Of a stretch of 64,000 nucleotides of DNA, positions 1 to 11,600 are shown in pieces. Under the pieces are notes generated by a model. It saw only the letters and a list, made by a program, of their open reading frames with translations. It searched no databases and was not told the DNA's origin. The translations under genes and the position numbers were made by a program. The stretch comes from Nymphalis io (Eukaryota > Arthropoda > Insecta > Lepidoptera > Nymphalidae): contig NC_065900.1 of the NCBI RefSeq assembly GCF_905147045.1, positions 12,110,501 through 12,174,500 of the forward strand. Reading direction: 5' to 3'. Each line of letters begins with the position of its first letter. Within the stretch, counting starts at the first letter, position 1.

Positions 1-490
1 CTTCTTAGCATAGATTCTACGCGTAAGATCTACACAATGAAAGTAAGTACCTATTTTATATATTAGAAATTTCCAGTGAGTATAGATTATGTCATTGAAA
101 CGATAACATAAAATTACGTGCGTTTTTTTTGTAAAAATCGTAAAGATGCGACGAGAAAAGACAACCTTCCTCTTTTGAAGTCGGTAGAAATCTGAACGCT
201 TAGCTCTAACATATCAAAGTTAACATAACAAACTCAGCTCGAACATATACTCGACCTAGTTTTCTAAAAGAGAGCACTTCTTTTAATTGCAGGCAAAGAA
301 AGTTTATGAAAATGACGTTGTTTCAAAAAAAAATACAACAATTTTGCTTATAACCCTGTTATGAAGATGAAATATATGTCAACGGTATTTTCGTGCCTTG
401 TTGGTCTTGTGGGTTTAAAAGGCTACAGATATAAGGCCCTGGGTCTTAAGCTTGGTGTTTGTAATTTTGCAGTATTTTGGTAATGTCCAA

Positions 491-776
491 CTGGTGGTAG
501 GGCTTTGTGCAAGCTCGTCTTGGTAGGTACCACCCACTCATCAGATATTCTACCGCAAAACAGCAGTACTTGGTATTGTCGTGTTCCGGTTTGAAGGGTG
601 AGTGAGGCCAGTGTAATTACAGGCACAAGGGACATAAAATCTTAGTTCCCAAGGTTGGTGGCGCTTTGGATATGTAAGCGATGGTTGACATTTCTTACAA
701 TGCCAATGTCTAAGGGCGTTGGTGACCATTTACCATCAGGTGGTCCATATGCTCGTCCGCCTTCCTATTCTATAAT
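491..776 (+). repeat. family A poly-A retroposon
   Basis: Full-length copy of the commonest repeat here. It starts CTGGTGGTAGGGCTTTGTGC, contains 'TACCACCCACTCATCAGATA', and ends 'CGTCCGCCTTCCTATTCTAT' before an A-rich tail. No tRNA-like boxes are visible. Confidence 0.85.
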
Positions 777-1709
777 ATAAATATATCTCTATCGAAAGAT
801 GATCAAACAAAAGTTTTGTAGATAAAAAATTGTTTGAATGACAAACGTTTTGATGATTAAATGTACTTATGAATTTACTTTTTATCCGTATTTAATTTGA
901 TTAATTGTTTTGTGTATCAAATTAATCATTCAAAACTTTATAAGGTTTTTTTTAATATAGTAGATCATACCAAAATATTTAATAGTATTTGTTAAATTCC
1001 TTTAATTATATATTCCCTATATTAATGATAATAAATTAAAATTTAGTTTTGAAATAAGTAACTAAAGAATATTATATAAAATATATTCATAAATGCCTAT
1101 AAAAGTGCTTTTATGAGTTCTTGAATAAATAATATTGTATGAATCTTATCTTTTATATATGTAAGGTTATGGTATGTAAGGTAATGTAATGTACTTACCT
1201 ATATACATGACTACAATTATGTACACTTTCTCCACAAACATAACTCGATATGAACATGAATATGATCACCTTTCAAATGATATAAAAATTCTTTCACTGT
1301 TATTAACAGAAATACTTGTTTACGAAAACATCATTGTGCATTGCGTTGTTTTAAAATTTTCAATTGTAAATACTCTTTGGGGAGAGTAAACATAACAACC
1401 AAGGTCGTTCAGTTTAGCGCCGAACTTGCACAGGGCACTAAGTATTTATCGACCTGCGGAACATGAGATATAAAAGATTGGACGTATCTGTCACACATAT
1501 GCGCTATAATATATCCGCGCTGATGGCTCCCTTGTCTGCCGTAAGAAGGGCCGCTGGTGCTGAAATCAATCAGATCAGATGGACATCGACGATGTCATGG
1601 TACGTGTGCATGAGATGTGTTCTTCCGAATTTATGTTACATCGTGTTGTTTTTTTTGGCAGGACTTATAGGACAGGTTCACTGATGGAATAAAGGTCGAT
1701 CGCTTAATC
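777..1709. other. A+T-rich intergenic DNA
   Basis: No gene seen. 1390-1700 is slightly richer in G+C and may hold decayed repeat, without a recognisable motif. Confidence 0.4.
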
Positions 1710-1845
1710 CGATGGGATTACAAAACCGACACAACGGAAAAGAGTTCAGAATCGTAGAGCAACTGCTTCCTGTGCTCTCCTAGGCACACCAGGCACGAGT
1801 GTTTTATACAGCCAACTTCCAAACTCCAGGCTACTATTGAGATTA
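1710..1845 (-). repeat. diverged family D SINE fragment
   Basis: ATCCGATGGGATTACAAAAC, AGAGTTCAGAATCGTAGAGC and CCAACTTCCAAACTCCAGGC keep the family D order. Confidence 0.5.
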
Positions 1846-2984
1846 TCTGATCTGAATTAGTCAGAGGTAATTAAAATTCGACCGTTTTTAATTAGTTAAT
1901 TACTGTCTCAAAGGGCTCGGCAATTTAAAGCGTTTGAAAAATAATTGTAAAAAAAAACTTTAGGAGTATAAGGTTACATTATTATGTATAGAAATTCAAA
2001 GTAACAGAAATTTTACTACCTGTATTTTTATACATTTAGTTTTATTGTAGCGAGTTAATCGAAATACAATACCTACATATTTGTATGTAGGTGTTGCGGA
2101 CCTTTTCTTTGAGATATTTCAATAAAGAACATTTTAAATAATTTTTATTTTTCTCTAATTTAATAAATTTATGTAAGGCAGGCAATGAAAATTTTGTAAA
2201 TATCTTTGGCTAAAGTCTATGTCCGACCGGAAACTGTAAACTAAAGTTATATAAATGTTCAATATCAACCGGATCAGTAGTTATGTTAATCCCCGAAAAA
2301 ACAAACTAAACTCTTCATATATTATTTATATTAAGTACTTAAAATATACTTTTATTGTTTTTTAAAAAGACTAATTTTTTGTACTGTAAATGTTCATATA
2401 ACTCAGTAGAGAAAACCTTATTGAAAACGCGGTTTCAATTGTTTCCGTTGAAAGTCAACGCGAACTTTTATATATATATAGAAGAAAAAAATATAAATAA
2501 AGCTGTGAAACACAATAATGATGCAAGCGACTCGATGCCGTTAACTGTCCTTACCCTTACGGGATACCATACGTTGGGAAACACGCATCACAGATAACGA
2601 TGATAATGCACATATTTTAAATTGTAAAACGTCTACAATATTAATAAGATCTACTGTATCCTGGTCGTAACGAGATAATAACGTTATCTGAAACCCCAAG
2701 TCGGTATATTTAGAATCTAGACCGCAGGACGCGTTGATAAATCTAGATACCAGCAAGCGGTAATAACTGCTTGGTATTTTATAACGAGAGACCAGTCTCC
2801 GGTTAGCTCGAGCTATCATATTAAAATAGGTCAAGATGGTTGGATTTTTAACAATGTTATTTCAATTAGATCTGAATCTATTTTGACTGTCACGAATTCC
2901 TACTTTAATATAATTATTTTTTAAGTAAATGACCATGTAAATGTCCCACTACCACTAAGCCTACCCTCCCAGTTATTCCAATGT
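1846..2984. other. A+T-rich intergenic DNA
   Basis: A 97-codon minus-strand frame at 2541-2834 has no recognisable motif. Nothing else seen. Confidence 0.4.
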
Positions 2985-3125
2985 GAGTTTCCTCACGACA
3001 CATTTACTCACGATGTGTTCCTTCAAAATTTAAAACATGAACGTTTTATAAACATTAATAAAGTGCACGAAATTTCTATAGTGCTTGCCTGAGTTTGAAC
3101 CCACATCACCCACACACCTTACAGC
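2985..3125 (-). repeat. diverged family B SINE
   Basis: GAGTTTCCTCACGACACAT, then GTGCTTGCCTGAGTTTGAAC (the B-box side). Strongly decayed. Confidence 0.45.
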
Positions 3126-3499
3126 TTCAGTTAACATTCAAATGTTTTAACAACTGGGATATCACGAAGTAAAGCAAATCACTTAATTTGTGCATTTTCA
3201 AGTGCTGCAACGTACAATTTCTGTTGCTAAGCTGCTTTGACTCAGTAACTGTTTTATGGGGCACGGCTTTAAAAAAGGAAAAAAAACACTCAAACTGACT
3301 GATAAAATTTGTATGGAATACGTTATTATACAATTATTGAATTTATAGATAATAAAACACTTATAATGTATATAATATGATAAAACGTTTTCCCCACTTC
3401 ATTATATTAAAAATCATAAACAATAACTCGATGATTTTATTTCAGCAGGTCATCCCAAGACAAGATATCGCATTTTCCGAACCATCAGTAGTTTCGCTT

Positions 3500-3653
3500 T
3501 GATTGTCAATAAGTAAGTAAGAGGCGACTGAGGGACGGGGAAAAGGGGGGATGGGCAGCAGCGTCCCCCCCCATAAACATCTTACCCCCCTACTGCGCTC
3601 GCCAACACGCCTGCCCAGCGCGGCGAGTATGGGCAAACCCTTCTTAATGGCAA
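3500..3653 (+). repeat. G+C-rich repeat-like segment joined to the RTE fragment
   Basis: A block with runs of G and C and 'CTGCGCTCGCCAACACGCC', far richer in G+C than its surroundings and directly abutting the RTE frame. It is probably part of the same or another LINE. No intact frame can be assigned with confidence. Confidence 0.4.
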
Positions 3654-4485
3654 ATGCGCCCAAAAAAAGGCAATGTAAACGGCGAGTACATCTCACACCT
3701 TCGATTTGCCGACGATATCGTCATCATAGCAGAGTCGCTGGAACAACTCACCGAAATGCTGCGTAGCCTAGGCGAATCTTCCCGGTGTGTCGGTCTCGGT
3801 ATAAACTTGGACAAGACCAAGGTCATGTTCAATAGGCATATCGTGCTGGGACCGATATACGTCGAGGGGAAACCTCTCGAAGTTGTTAGTGAATATACCT
3901 ACCTAGGACAGATAATACAAGTCGGTAGGAACAACTTCGAGAAGGAAGCCGATCGAAGAATTCGCTTGGGATTTGGCAACCTTCGTCAAGTCCTCAAGTC
4001 GTCTATACCGCAATGTTTGAAGACGAAAGTCTTCAACCAATGCGTCTTACCTGCCATGACATACGGTGCCGAAACGTGGACACTAACAGCGGGACTAGTC
4101 CACAAATTCAAAGTCGCTCAACGTGCTATGGAGCGAGCTATACTCGGAGTATCTTTGAAGGATAAGATCAGAAATGAGATTATCCGGAAAAGAACCGGAG
4201 TCACCGACATAGCTTGCAAAATTAGCAGGCTGAAGTGGCAGTGGGCAGGTCACGTATGTCGTAGGACCGATGGCCGTTGGAGCAGACGAGTCCTAGAGTG
4301 GAGACCGCGAATCGGCAAGCGCAGCGTAGGGTGCCCTCCAGCCGGGTGGACCGACGACTTTAAGAAGGTGGTGGGCACCAACTGGATGCGGAAGGCGGAG
4401 GACAGGGAGCTTTGGCGCACCTTGGGAGAGGCCTATGTTCAGCAGTGGACAACGATTGGCTGTTGATTGTTGATTGAAGTATAAT
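3654..4485 (+). mobile_element. RTE-type LINE fragment: uninterrupted C-terminal reverse transcriptase
   Basis: A 270-codon open frame (3654-4466) encodes the C-terminal part of a non-LTR reverse transcriptase. The catalytic box reads FADDIVI near the start. The thumb region has YLGQIIQ, CVLPAMTYGAETW and WQWAGHVCRR, and the tail WTDDFKKVVGTNWMRKAEDR is the RTE-like ending common in insects. The palm before the FADD box and the endonuclease domain are missing, so the copy is 5'-truncated. The open frame argues for fairly recent insertion. After the TGA it ends in short TTGATTG repeats. Confidence 0.78.
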
Positions 4486-4932
4486 GCTTCTACCTCAATA
4501 AAGAAATTTTGAGTAGGTTTGAAAAATTGTTTTATGCATTACCATAATAATATGAAAATTCCAAAACATTTAATATATTATTACATAATTTTGTAACTAG
4601 ATAACACTATCAAGTAAATTATTATCTATGTTTTTTATCTCGAACATTTTTAGTAATAACAATAATAATTGTTATTATCTTAAGTATTTATTTATATTGT
4701 TATTTTACAGCTATTGCCTGAATAACTTGTGTTAAACTCAAAGCTACAATCAACGCATATATAATTTAGAATAGCCTAATATTTTTTTAAGTTGATTATA
4801 AATTTTGCTTAAATATTTTTATTTAATTTCGTGATATGATTTTTACAACTACCAACTTTAAAATGATTTAACTTTTGTATAAATAGCGATGTATTTACAA
4901 TGAACGATCATAACAATTGTTGAACTTGAGCA

Positions 4933-5126
4933 GGGTGGTTACTCTATCGGAGCGTCACGGTAGCATGCGAAAGCCACCCCGTGGCGCTCCTCGTTAAGAC
5001 GGAAAGGTTACCGCTGGTTTTTTAGTGGGTATTCTGATGTTCGTGGCGCACTCGGCGCCTTGGATACCGGCGAGCTCCACATACCCCCCCACTGTTCCCG
5101 TGGGGGAAACGCGTAACGCGTTTTTA
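4933..5126 (+). repeat. family C G+C-rich element
   Basis: 'CGGAGCGTCACGGTAGCATG', then GTGGCGCTCCTCGTTAAGAC and the terminal AACGCGTAACGCGTTTTT. One of three near-complete copies. No tRNA boxes or open frame are evident, and I cannot place it in a known family. Confidence 0.7.
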
Positions 5127-7106
5127 ATTAAATGAAAGGGTAGTTACTCTGCCTATTTAATAAATATTGTTTATAACAACACAACACTTCTTTCGCTATT
5201 CCTGGCCCATCTTCTGTTTTACTTGCGATTAACAAATTAATTGATAATTATTCCATGTCTATGTAGTTAAACTTTGACGAAGCAAAATCTATATATTAAA
5301 TAATCTATTGAAATCACTATAAAGGAGTAAGAATTTAGTTTCTTTGCAGACTTGTTTTTGCGTGAAAGTTATAATAATAATAATTATTTTTATATGTATT
5401 ACAAATAGCGTAAGTTAACTGTCACAACATTTTGTCATTCTGTGAAAGAAATAAAAAGCGCGTGCAAATGTATTAATTCAGTTAATTTCTTTGTTGGAAT
5501 TTAAAATAATATTCTAAATTTGCTTCATTTATATCTATGAAGAAGTACATAGTTATTTTTGTTATTTTTTTTTTTAAGTGGAAGGAACCAGATTTATCTT
5601 ACCCTGAAATGTTTAATGCATGATGAGCATGTTTTTATGCATACTCTGTGGTTGCAAATCTCTCATAATAATTGTTACTTTTAGTTTACTTTTAGTATAA
5701 CAGCCTCTAATTATTGCATTAGTGAGCAAAGGATTTTCCATTTTGAAGGGGTTTGGTTAGCCGTTAATGTTTTCCTTCACCGCCGCGTACGAGGTAAATT
5801 ATAAGCACAATGTTTTGTAATTTTTTATTAAAAGTTTTTGTTTTATGTTATTTTACCACTTACCTAATTGTTTAATAAATTTGGTTTTTATTTAAGTTCT
5901 GTTATATATCAAAGTTAACAAATGGATTGGTAAAAAAAAATAATTAAATCTCTAAGATATAAGTCAGAAAAACTTGTCTATGAAACTTGCAATTGTCGTT
6001 AAAGATTCACATCCTTCTAACCTTAAGTATCTCAGTGTTTGAATAAAATGAAATATATATTTTAAAATAAATTTTATATTGACTTAAAATATATCGAACA
6101 CAGAACACAACCTTTAACAGAACAATACAATATAACTTAAAGGATTAAAATTACATTTAACTACAATAGGTAAATTTGAACATTGTAAAAATATTTCAGA
6201 ACTTAAAATGAATATAATTTTAATATCTTTTCGATTTCACAGCCTAATGAATAATTATTATTATAACAAGAACGATCACAATAAATTATAGACAAAATAG
6301 AACAACGCGTCTCTCTACACACAGACAATAAACGTATAATCGATACGAATTAAATAAGTATAAAATATATAATATCTGTAAAAAAAAAATTAAAGTTTTT
6401 TGCTGATAGCTTTACATAGAGTATATTTATATATATTTTTTGTTTATATAACTCGTTATTTTTTTAAACTTTAAGATTTTAAAACGGAGTAGGTATATAC
6501 ATATTCTATATGCTTAGTGTACAATAAACGTAACGAATAAACAGTCATTATTTTACAACTTTCAAATAAATATTCTATATAATATATTAATACATAATAC
6601 GATGTATCCTTTATAGAATATCATATTTGAGATCTTTATAACATCGAAAATCGAATTTTGAATAAAACTATTTATTATAAGAATATTTATATTGGATTAT
6701 CACTATGACAAATAAATTTCTGCTGTATATTTATTCTATAGTATTTATACAGAGCAATCAAATTCCGTCTGACGTCATAGACAGATTTAAATATGCTTTT
6801 ATGAAGTAACGATACGGTATATAAACAAATAATAATACGTAATAAAACTTTTGATGACATAATAATATGCTTAAATTATTTATTATGTGCAATAAATAAA
6901 AGTAAGCTATGTTGTTTTATCTGTATTGATAATTTATTAAATGCGATCGACTTAGTAATACGTATGTATATTCATTTATTTTGTGCTATTTCTAATTTTT
7001 ATTTTGTCTTTATTTTACAATCAATTACTTTTCAGGTGCATAAACGATTATAAACAAAATGAAATCTTTTTTATCATGTGGCAATAATCTTAATCTATTG
7101 ATTTAA
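5127..7106. other. A+T-rich intergenic DNA
   Basis: Apart from a family B scrap near 5790, I see no gene or repeat that I can name. Confidence 0.4.
5766..5815 (-). repeat. family B-like scrap
   Basis: 'GTTTTCCTTCACCGCCG' and GAGGTAAATTATAAGCACAA match the body of family B only. Confidence 0.3.
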
Positions 7107-7400
7107 TTTTTTTTTATAGAATAGGAAGGCGGACGAGCATATGGGCCACCTGATGGTAAGTGGTCACCAAACGCCCTTAGACATTGGCATTGCAAGAAAT
7201 GTCAACCATCGCTTTCATAGCCAATGCGCCACCAACCTTGGGAACTAAGGTTTTATGTCCCTTGTGCCTATAATTACACTGGTTCACTCACCCTTCAATC
7301 CGGAACACAACAATATCAAGTACTGCTGTTTTGCGGTAGAATATCTGATTAGTGGGTGGTACCTACCCAGACGAGCTTGCACGAAGCTCTACCAACAGTA
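7107..7400 (-). repeat. family A poly-A retroposon
   Basis: Nearly full-length, reversed, with the poly-T (poly-A end) at 7107-7115 and the 5' end near 7400. Confidence 0.85.
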
Positions 7401-7467
7401 ATCAAAATTAATCAATAACTTTAAATATAAATTAGACTAGTTTTGTCAGTTAGTGGTAAATTATAAA

Positions 7468-7522
7468 AATGTTTTCATATACATAAAATATATACTATAT
7501 ATTATACGTATATGAAAACATT
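7468..7522. repeat. 15-bp inverted repeat
   Basis: AATGTTTTCATATAC (7468-7482) and its complement (7508-7522) around an A+T-rich spacer. Could be the ends of a tiny terminal-inverted-repeat element, or chance in A+T-rich DNA. Confidence 0.55.
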
Positions 7523-8363
7523 ATTATTTATAATATATAATGTTATATGTAATGTTCACTTATATGTATTTTACTTAATATTTAGACAAACGAGCGTAAA
7601 CGAAACGATGAACGAAGAAATGACGTACATGAACATATTTGATAACAATCTATTTTTTTCTTTTGTAAATGCCATTTTAGTGTACTAATATCTTATAATT
7701 TAATATCTAATTTAAACGTATTATCTTTTCTCATAATAATACTATATACCTTATAGTTTAATCTTTAGATATATATAATATACATTCACAAATATACTGT
7801 ATAATTACTACAGATTAAAAAATGAAACGCTTTGATTTTTGATAAGAGCAAATAGATATATAATAAATGTAATTACGATAACACTATTATTATTTTTGTA
7901 CTTTCAACATTTATAACTATTGTTTTCTAAAAAATGTTCGAATAATATAAACGTACACGATATATGTATATATTGCTTATATTTATAAAAAGAAACTTTT
8001 GTTTTTTCTTTTGTTTTTTTTGCTTTATCAGTTCGGCTTATTCAGACAGATCTCTTGATAAGAACTCGTTATAACTAGTTAAATTAATTTATCAATATTT
8101 CACGAAGATAAAATGCGATCAATTATAATTATAAATGCATTCGTTATCTAGGATAATTTACTTCAAATCTTAAATCGAATAATATAACATCCGCCGATAA
8201 GTTTTTAGATCTGATAATTTCGCGAAATTACGTTAAGGATCGCTTTCGCATTTGTAATATTAGTCAGGATGGAATAGCGGATTTATGCCTATTTCCGGTA
8301 ATTAGTTCCACTAAATACCGCACATCTGGAGCCGAGGTGTTACACATGGAAAATGTTAATTGT

Positions 8364-8369
8364 TTTATT
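8364..8369 (-). terminator. candidate poly-A signal of the carbonic anhydrase gene
   Basis: AATAAA on the minus strand, about 245 nt past the stop codon. It is a plausible cleavage signal, but the hexamer is common in A+T-rich DNA and no transcript evidence is available. Confidence 0.35.
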
Positions 8370-8612
8370 GACCCCAAGAGCTATTCACTAAAGTACAGCC
8401 TATCACAATATTTGGAAATATCTAACATACACATTAACAGTATTTTTATAACTAAATGCTATTCTGGATGCAGTTTAGAAATGCATTTAAATCTAAATTT
8501 TATGCTCATATTGATGTCAAAAATCATCCATTATCCATATGGATTTTCCTTAAATGTCCTATTTACGAAAATGATATGTAATTCAAACCAATAATTTAAA
8601 TGTTCGCGTTGT

Positions 8613-11600
8613 TCAATCACTTTTGATACATTCTTGAGTTTTATTGCCCCAGAACTTTTTCTTCATATTAACAATTGTGCAGATTCCTTTGCCCACGATA
8701 CTTGACATGGTAGATGAGAGATTAAGAAGAGCTGCCAGGATGCCAAGAGAGCTTGGTAAGGTCAAGGAAGCACAGGAAGCAAGGCTTCGGTAGACGACTC
8801 GGTTGACAGGCTGCAAGCTTCGGTAGTTGTCTATGCCACCAACATCGATTTTGCTGAAGAGTTTGTACTGTGGATAGTTAAGATAGTTTAGGTGGTTTCA
8901 AAGAGGTTATGCTACAATTCATTTGTATGTTTCTCATTGAAATTTTCTCAATGAAACTCTATTGAGATACACAAGTCAAGTTGAAAATTATAAAGTTGCA
9001 CGAATGAAAATGTCTAAAATTATGTTTTATCAGCTGATACCAACAGGAGTTTGTCTGACATCAATAGAAATATATTTCTATCATTAGACTAGTTTAATCC
9101 CAAGTTGTTTAACCGATAAATAACTTATTCAAAATTGAGGCATCAATAAAATAATTTATGGTTTTGATAATATTACATGATTTAGTATTTTATTGCGCAC
9201 GTGATGATCACGTTATTTTAGTGTCTTATAGTTTGATAATATTTTATTCTCGATATTGATCATAATTATAGTCACTATTTTTTTTCTGTTTACTGAAAAG
9301 TTTGACAAATATTACCCTTATAGCAGGATTTTGCGTAACGCCCAATTGTAAAGCTAATTGAAAGACTAAACTATCCAACCTTATCTAATTTCAGTTCACG
9401 TCTAAATTTTACAAATGTATATTATTCAAATTCATACTTATTTATTTTACATTATCATAAGTCAGCTTAATAAATTATTAGTAGACTATGAAAAACTACT
9501 GGCTTAGGAAAGAAAATAATTAGAAGAACCATTTTTTCTTACTTAAATGCTTACCTGAGTATCAGATATAATGAGAGGAGTATCCATAACGATCCAGGTG
9601 ACTACTTCTTGACATTGCGGGGTAGTCAGAGAGCCGTGGTACGTGTAAAAAGACTGCACGTTTGGACTCAAGAGACGCCTGTTAGGAAAACATCAATTTT
9701 ATAATTATGTTGCTTGCATTATCTTCGATATTTAAAGATAAAACTGCTAACCTTCAAATTCTGGGTTGCTACTGAGAATTTCTCTACAGAAATACAATAT
9801 ACTTTTAATAGTCCCACTGAGAGCTTAAGCCCAGGACCCCGGGATTCGTCATTTATTAAGTTCTCCACTAGACGGTATTAGTTTAAATACGTACGTGAGA
9901 TCAATGACGGAAGCTGGTAAGGGGCCCGATACTTTGTCTATAAGACTAGGGAGCACTGGTGCCAATTCTCCCAACGCGAACTCATTCTCTTCTCCGCTAT
10001 GAACCTGCGCACAATTCATCTCGTAACATTTTTTTACAAATTACATTATTTTAATGTCGAATTAATTTTTCAAAATTAAGGAAGAGCTGTAAGAGCCTAT
10101 GTACATATATCACCGTGATAAACAAGAAAATGGAGTTATATTTCTTTGTTTTCCCAAAAGTAACATTAAAGCTTTTCTTTAGGCGAAAAATGGTCGTTAA
10201 CTAAACGCAGCTGTAATTTAATCTATTGTGAAATTTAAGAAATACAATATACTTTACGTATGTTTTAATCAAAGCTGATCATGTAGGTTTTCTTTTTAAT
10301 AATGTTCAGTCAATATTTACCTGGCATATAACCCCAACAACGGCGAGACCGTCTGGGCGTTTTAGAGCTTCTTCGACAGTCAAACCCGTTTTAACGTGAA
10401 CGAAGTGTATTTCCATTGGGTATCTATATAAAAATACGTAAAAATTAAACAGCACAACGGACAAGTCGTATTAATCTAAGCTATTCTTATTCCAATAACA
10501 AAGTCGGGGTATTGTCTTATAAATCTTTTTTCTTTGTTTATAAATCAATCGTTTTTTTTATAATGAAAAAATAATCCTTATCTAAAAAAGAGTTTGAACT
10601 TTTTTCTAGAAAGTCCCAAAAGTACACGGTAACATTGATTAAAATAAAACTTATATATATTGTTATAGAATTAAAAAATGCTAACTTCATGCCATCAATA
10701 GCGTGTTCCGATAGCCAGTGGATATGGAACTGTATGAAGCTGTAGTTTCCTCGTAGTGGACCTCCAGATAGTACGGGCATTGGTTCGTCTTCCACGATAG
10801 TCCATTTCACTGTTAGAAAAAAGATCTTAATGGTTTTTTTTTGGGAGAATACTAGCAAAACTCGGCTCGTCCTGCCTTTGTGTATGTATCAGTGAGATTT
10901 ATCTGCTGCAGCGCTATTTTGTGGCGAGTTAAAATAATGAAGATATAATATTTTTTATGACAAAATACATTTATGTGTTAACTTAATAGTGATTAAAGGA
11001 TGTCAAAATCTATTTATCTCATCAGCATTTTATATAATCATGTATTATTATTATTAAACAACTTTATTGCACACTCACAAGGAAAAAAAACAAGACAAAT
11101 ACAAGTAAAAAAAAAAAGGAAAACAAAAACAAAAGCTCAAGAAAAGCCATGCTATATAAACATTGCGGACCTCAATTATGAAAAATCGATTAATTATTAT
11201 AATTAATTAATAAACAATAAGAGGAATAATTGGCAAAATATCTTGTCATATAACAATCAGTTGATGGCTGTGCATTTTAAACTACGTAAAATAATAATAA
11301 GTTTTGAATAAGTTTTCTATCGGTACTCGAATTTTCATGTATTATGCTCACCAGTATGTCCATTGTTTTCAGCAGTTGCATTCACATTGCTGTACCCTCT
11401 GAAGGCCAGCGGGCCTTTGATATGTGCCTCCTGTCTGTCCACTACCGCGTCCCGGGACATTATGTTGATTGGAGACTGCTGGCTCCCTGTTGTACAAACG
11501 CCTGGCCATTGCGTTTCAACTGGAGTAAAGCAGAAATGTTATAAATGGAACTCATAAATGTGTTTTGTTTTTAGATGAATTATTTATGTATACCATAAAT

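Noticed and set aside
2541..2834. 97-codon minus-strand frame
   Set aside because: No recognisable motif, no splice partners, ordinary A+T-rich context.
10538..10858. 106-codon minus-strand frame covering carbonic anhydrase exon 4
   Set aside because: Only 10809-10686 is exon. The rest is intron translated through the weak donor, and the join at 10686/10423 restores the conserved Lys-Tyr-Pro sequence.
11344..11544. Two overlapping plus-strand frames across this interval
   Set aside because: They are antisense shadows of carbonic anhydrase exon 3 (11519-11352).
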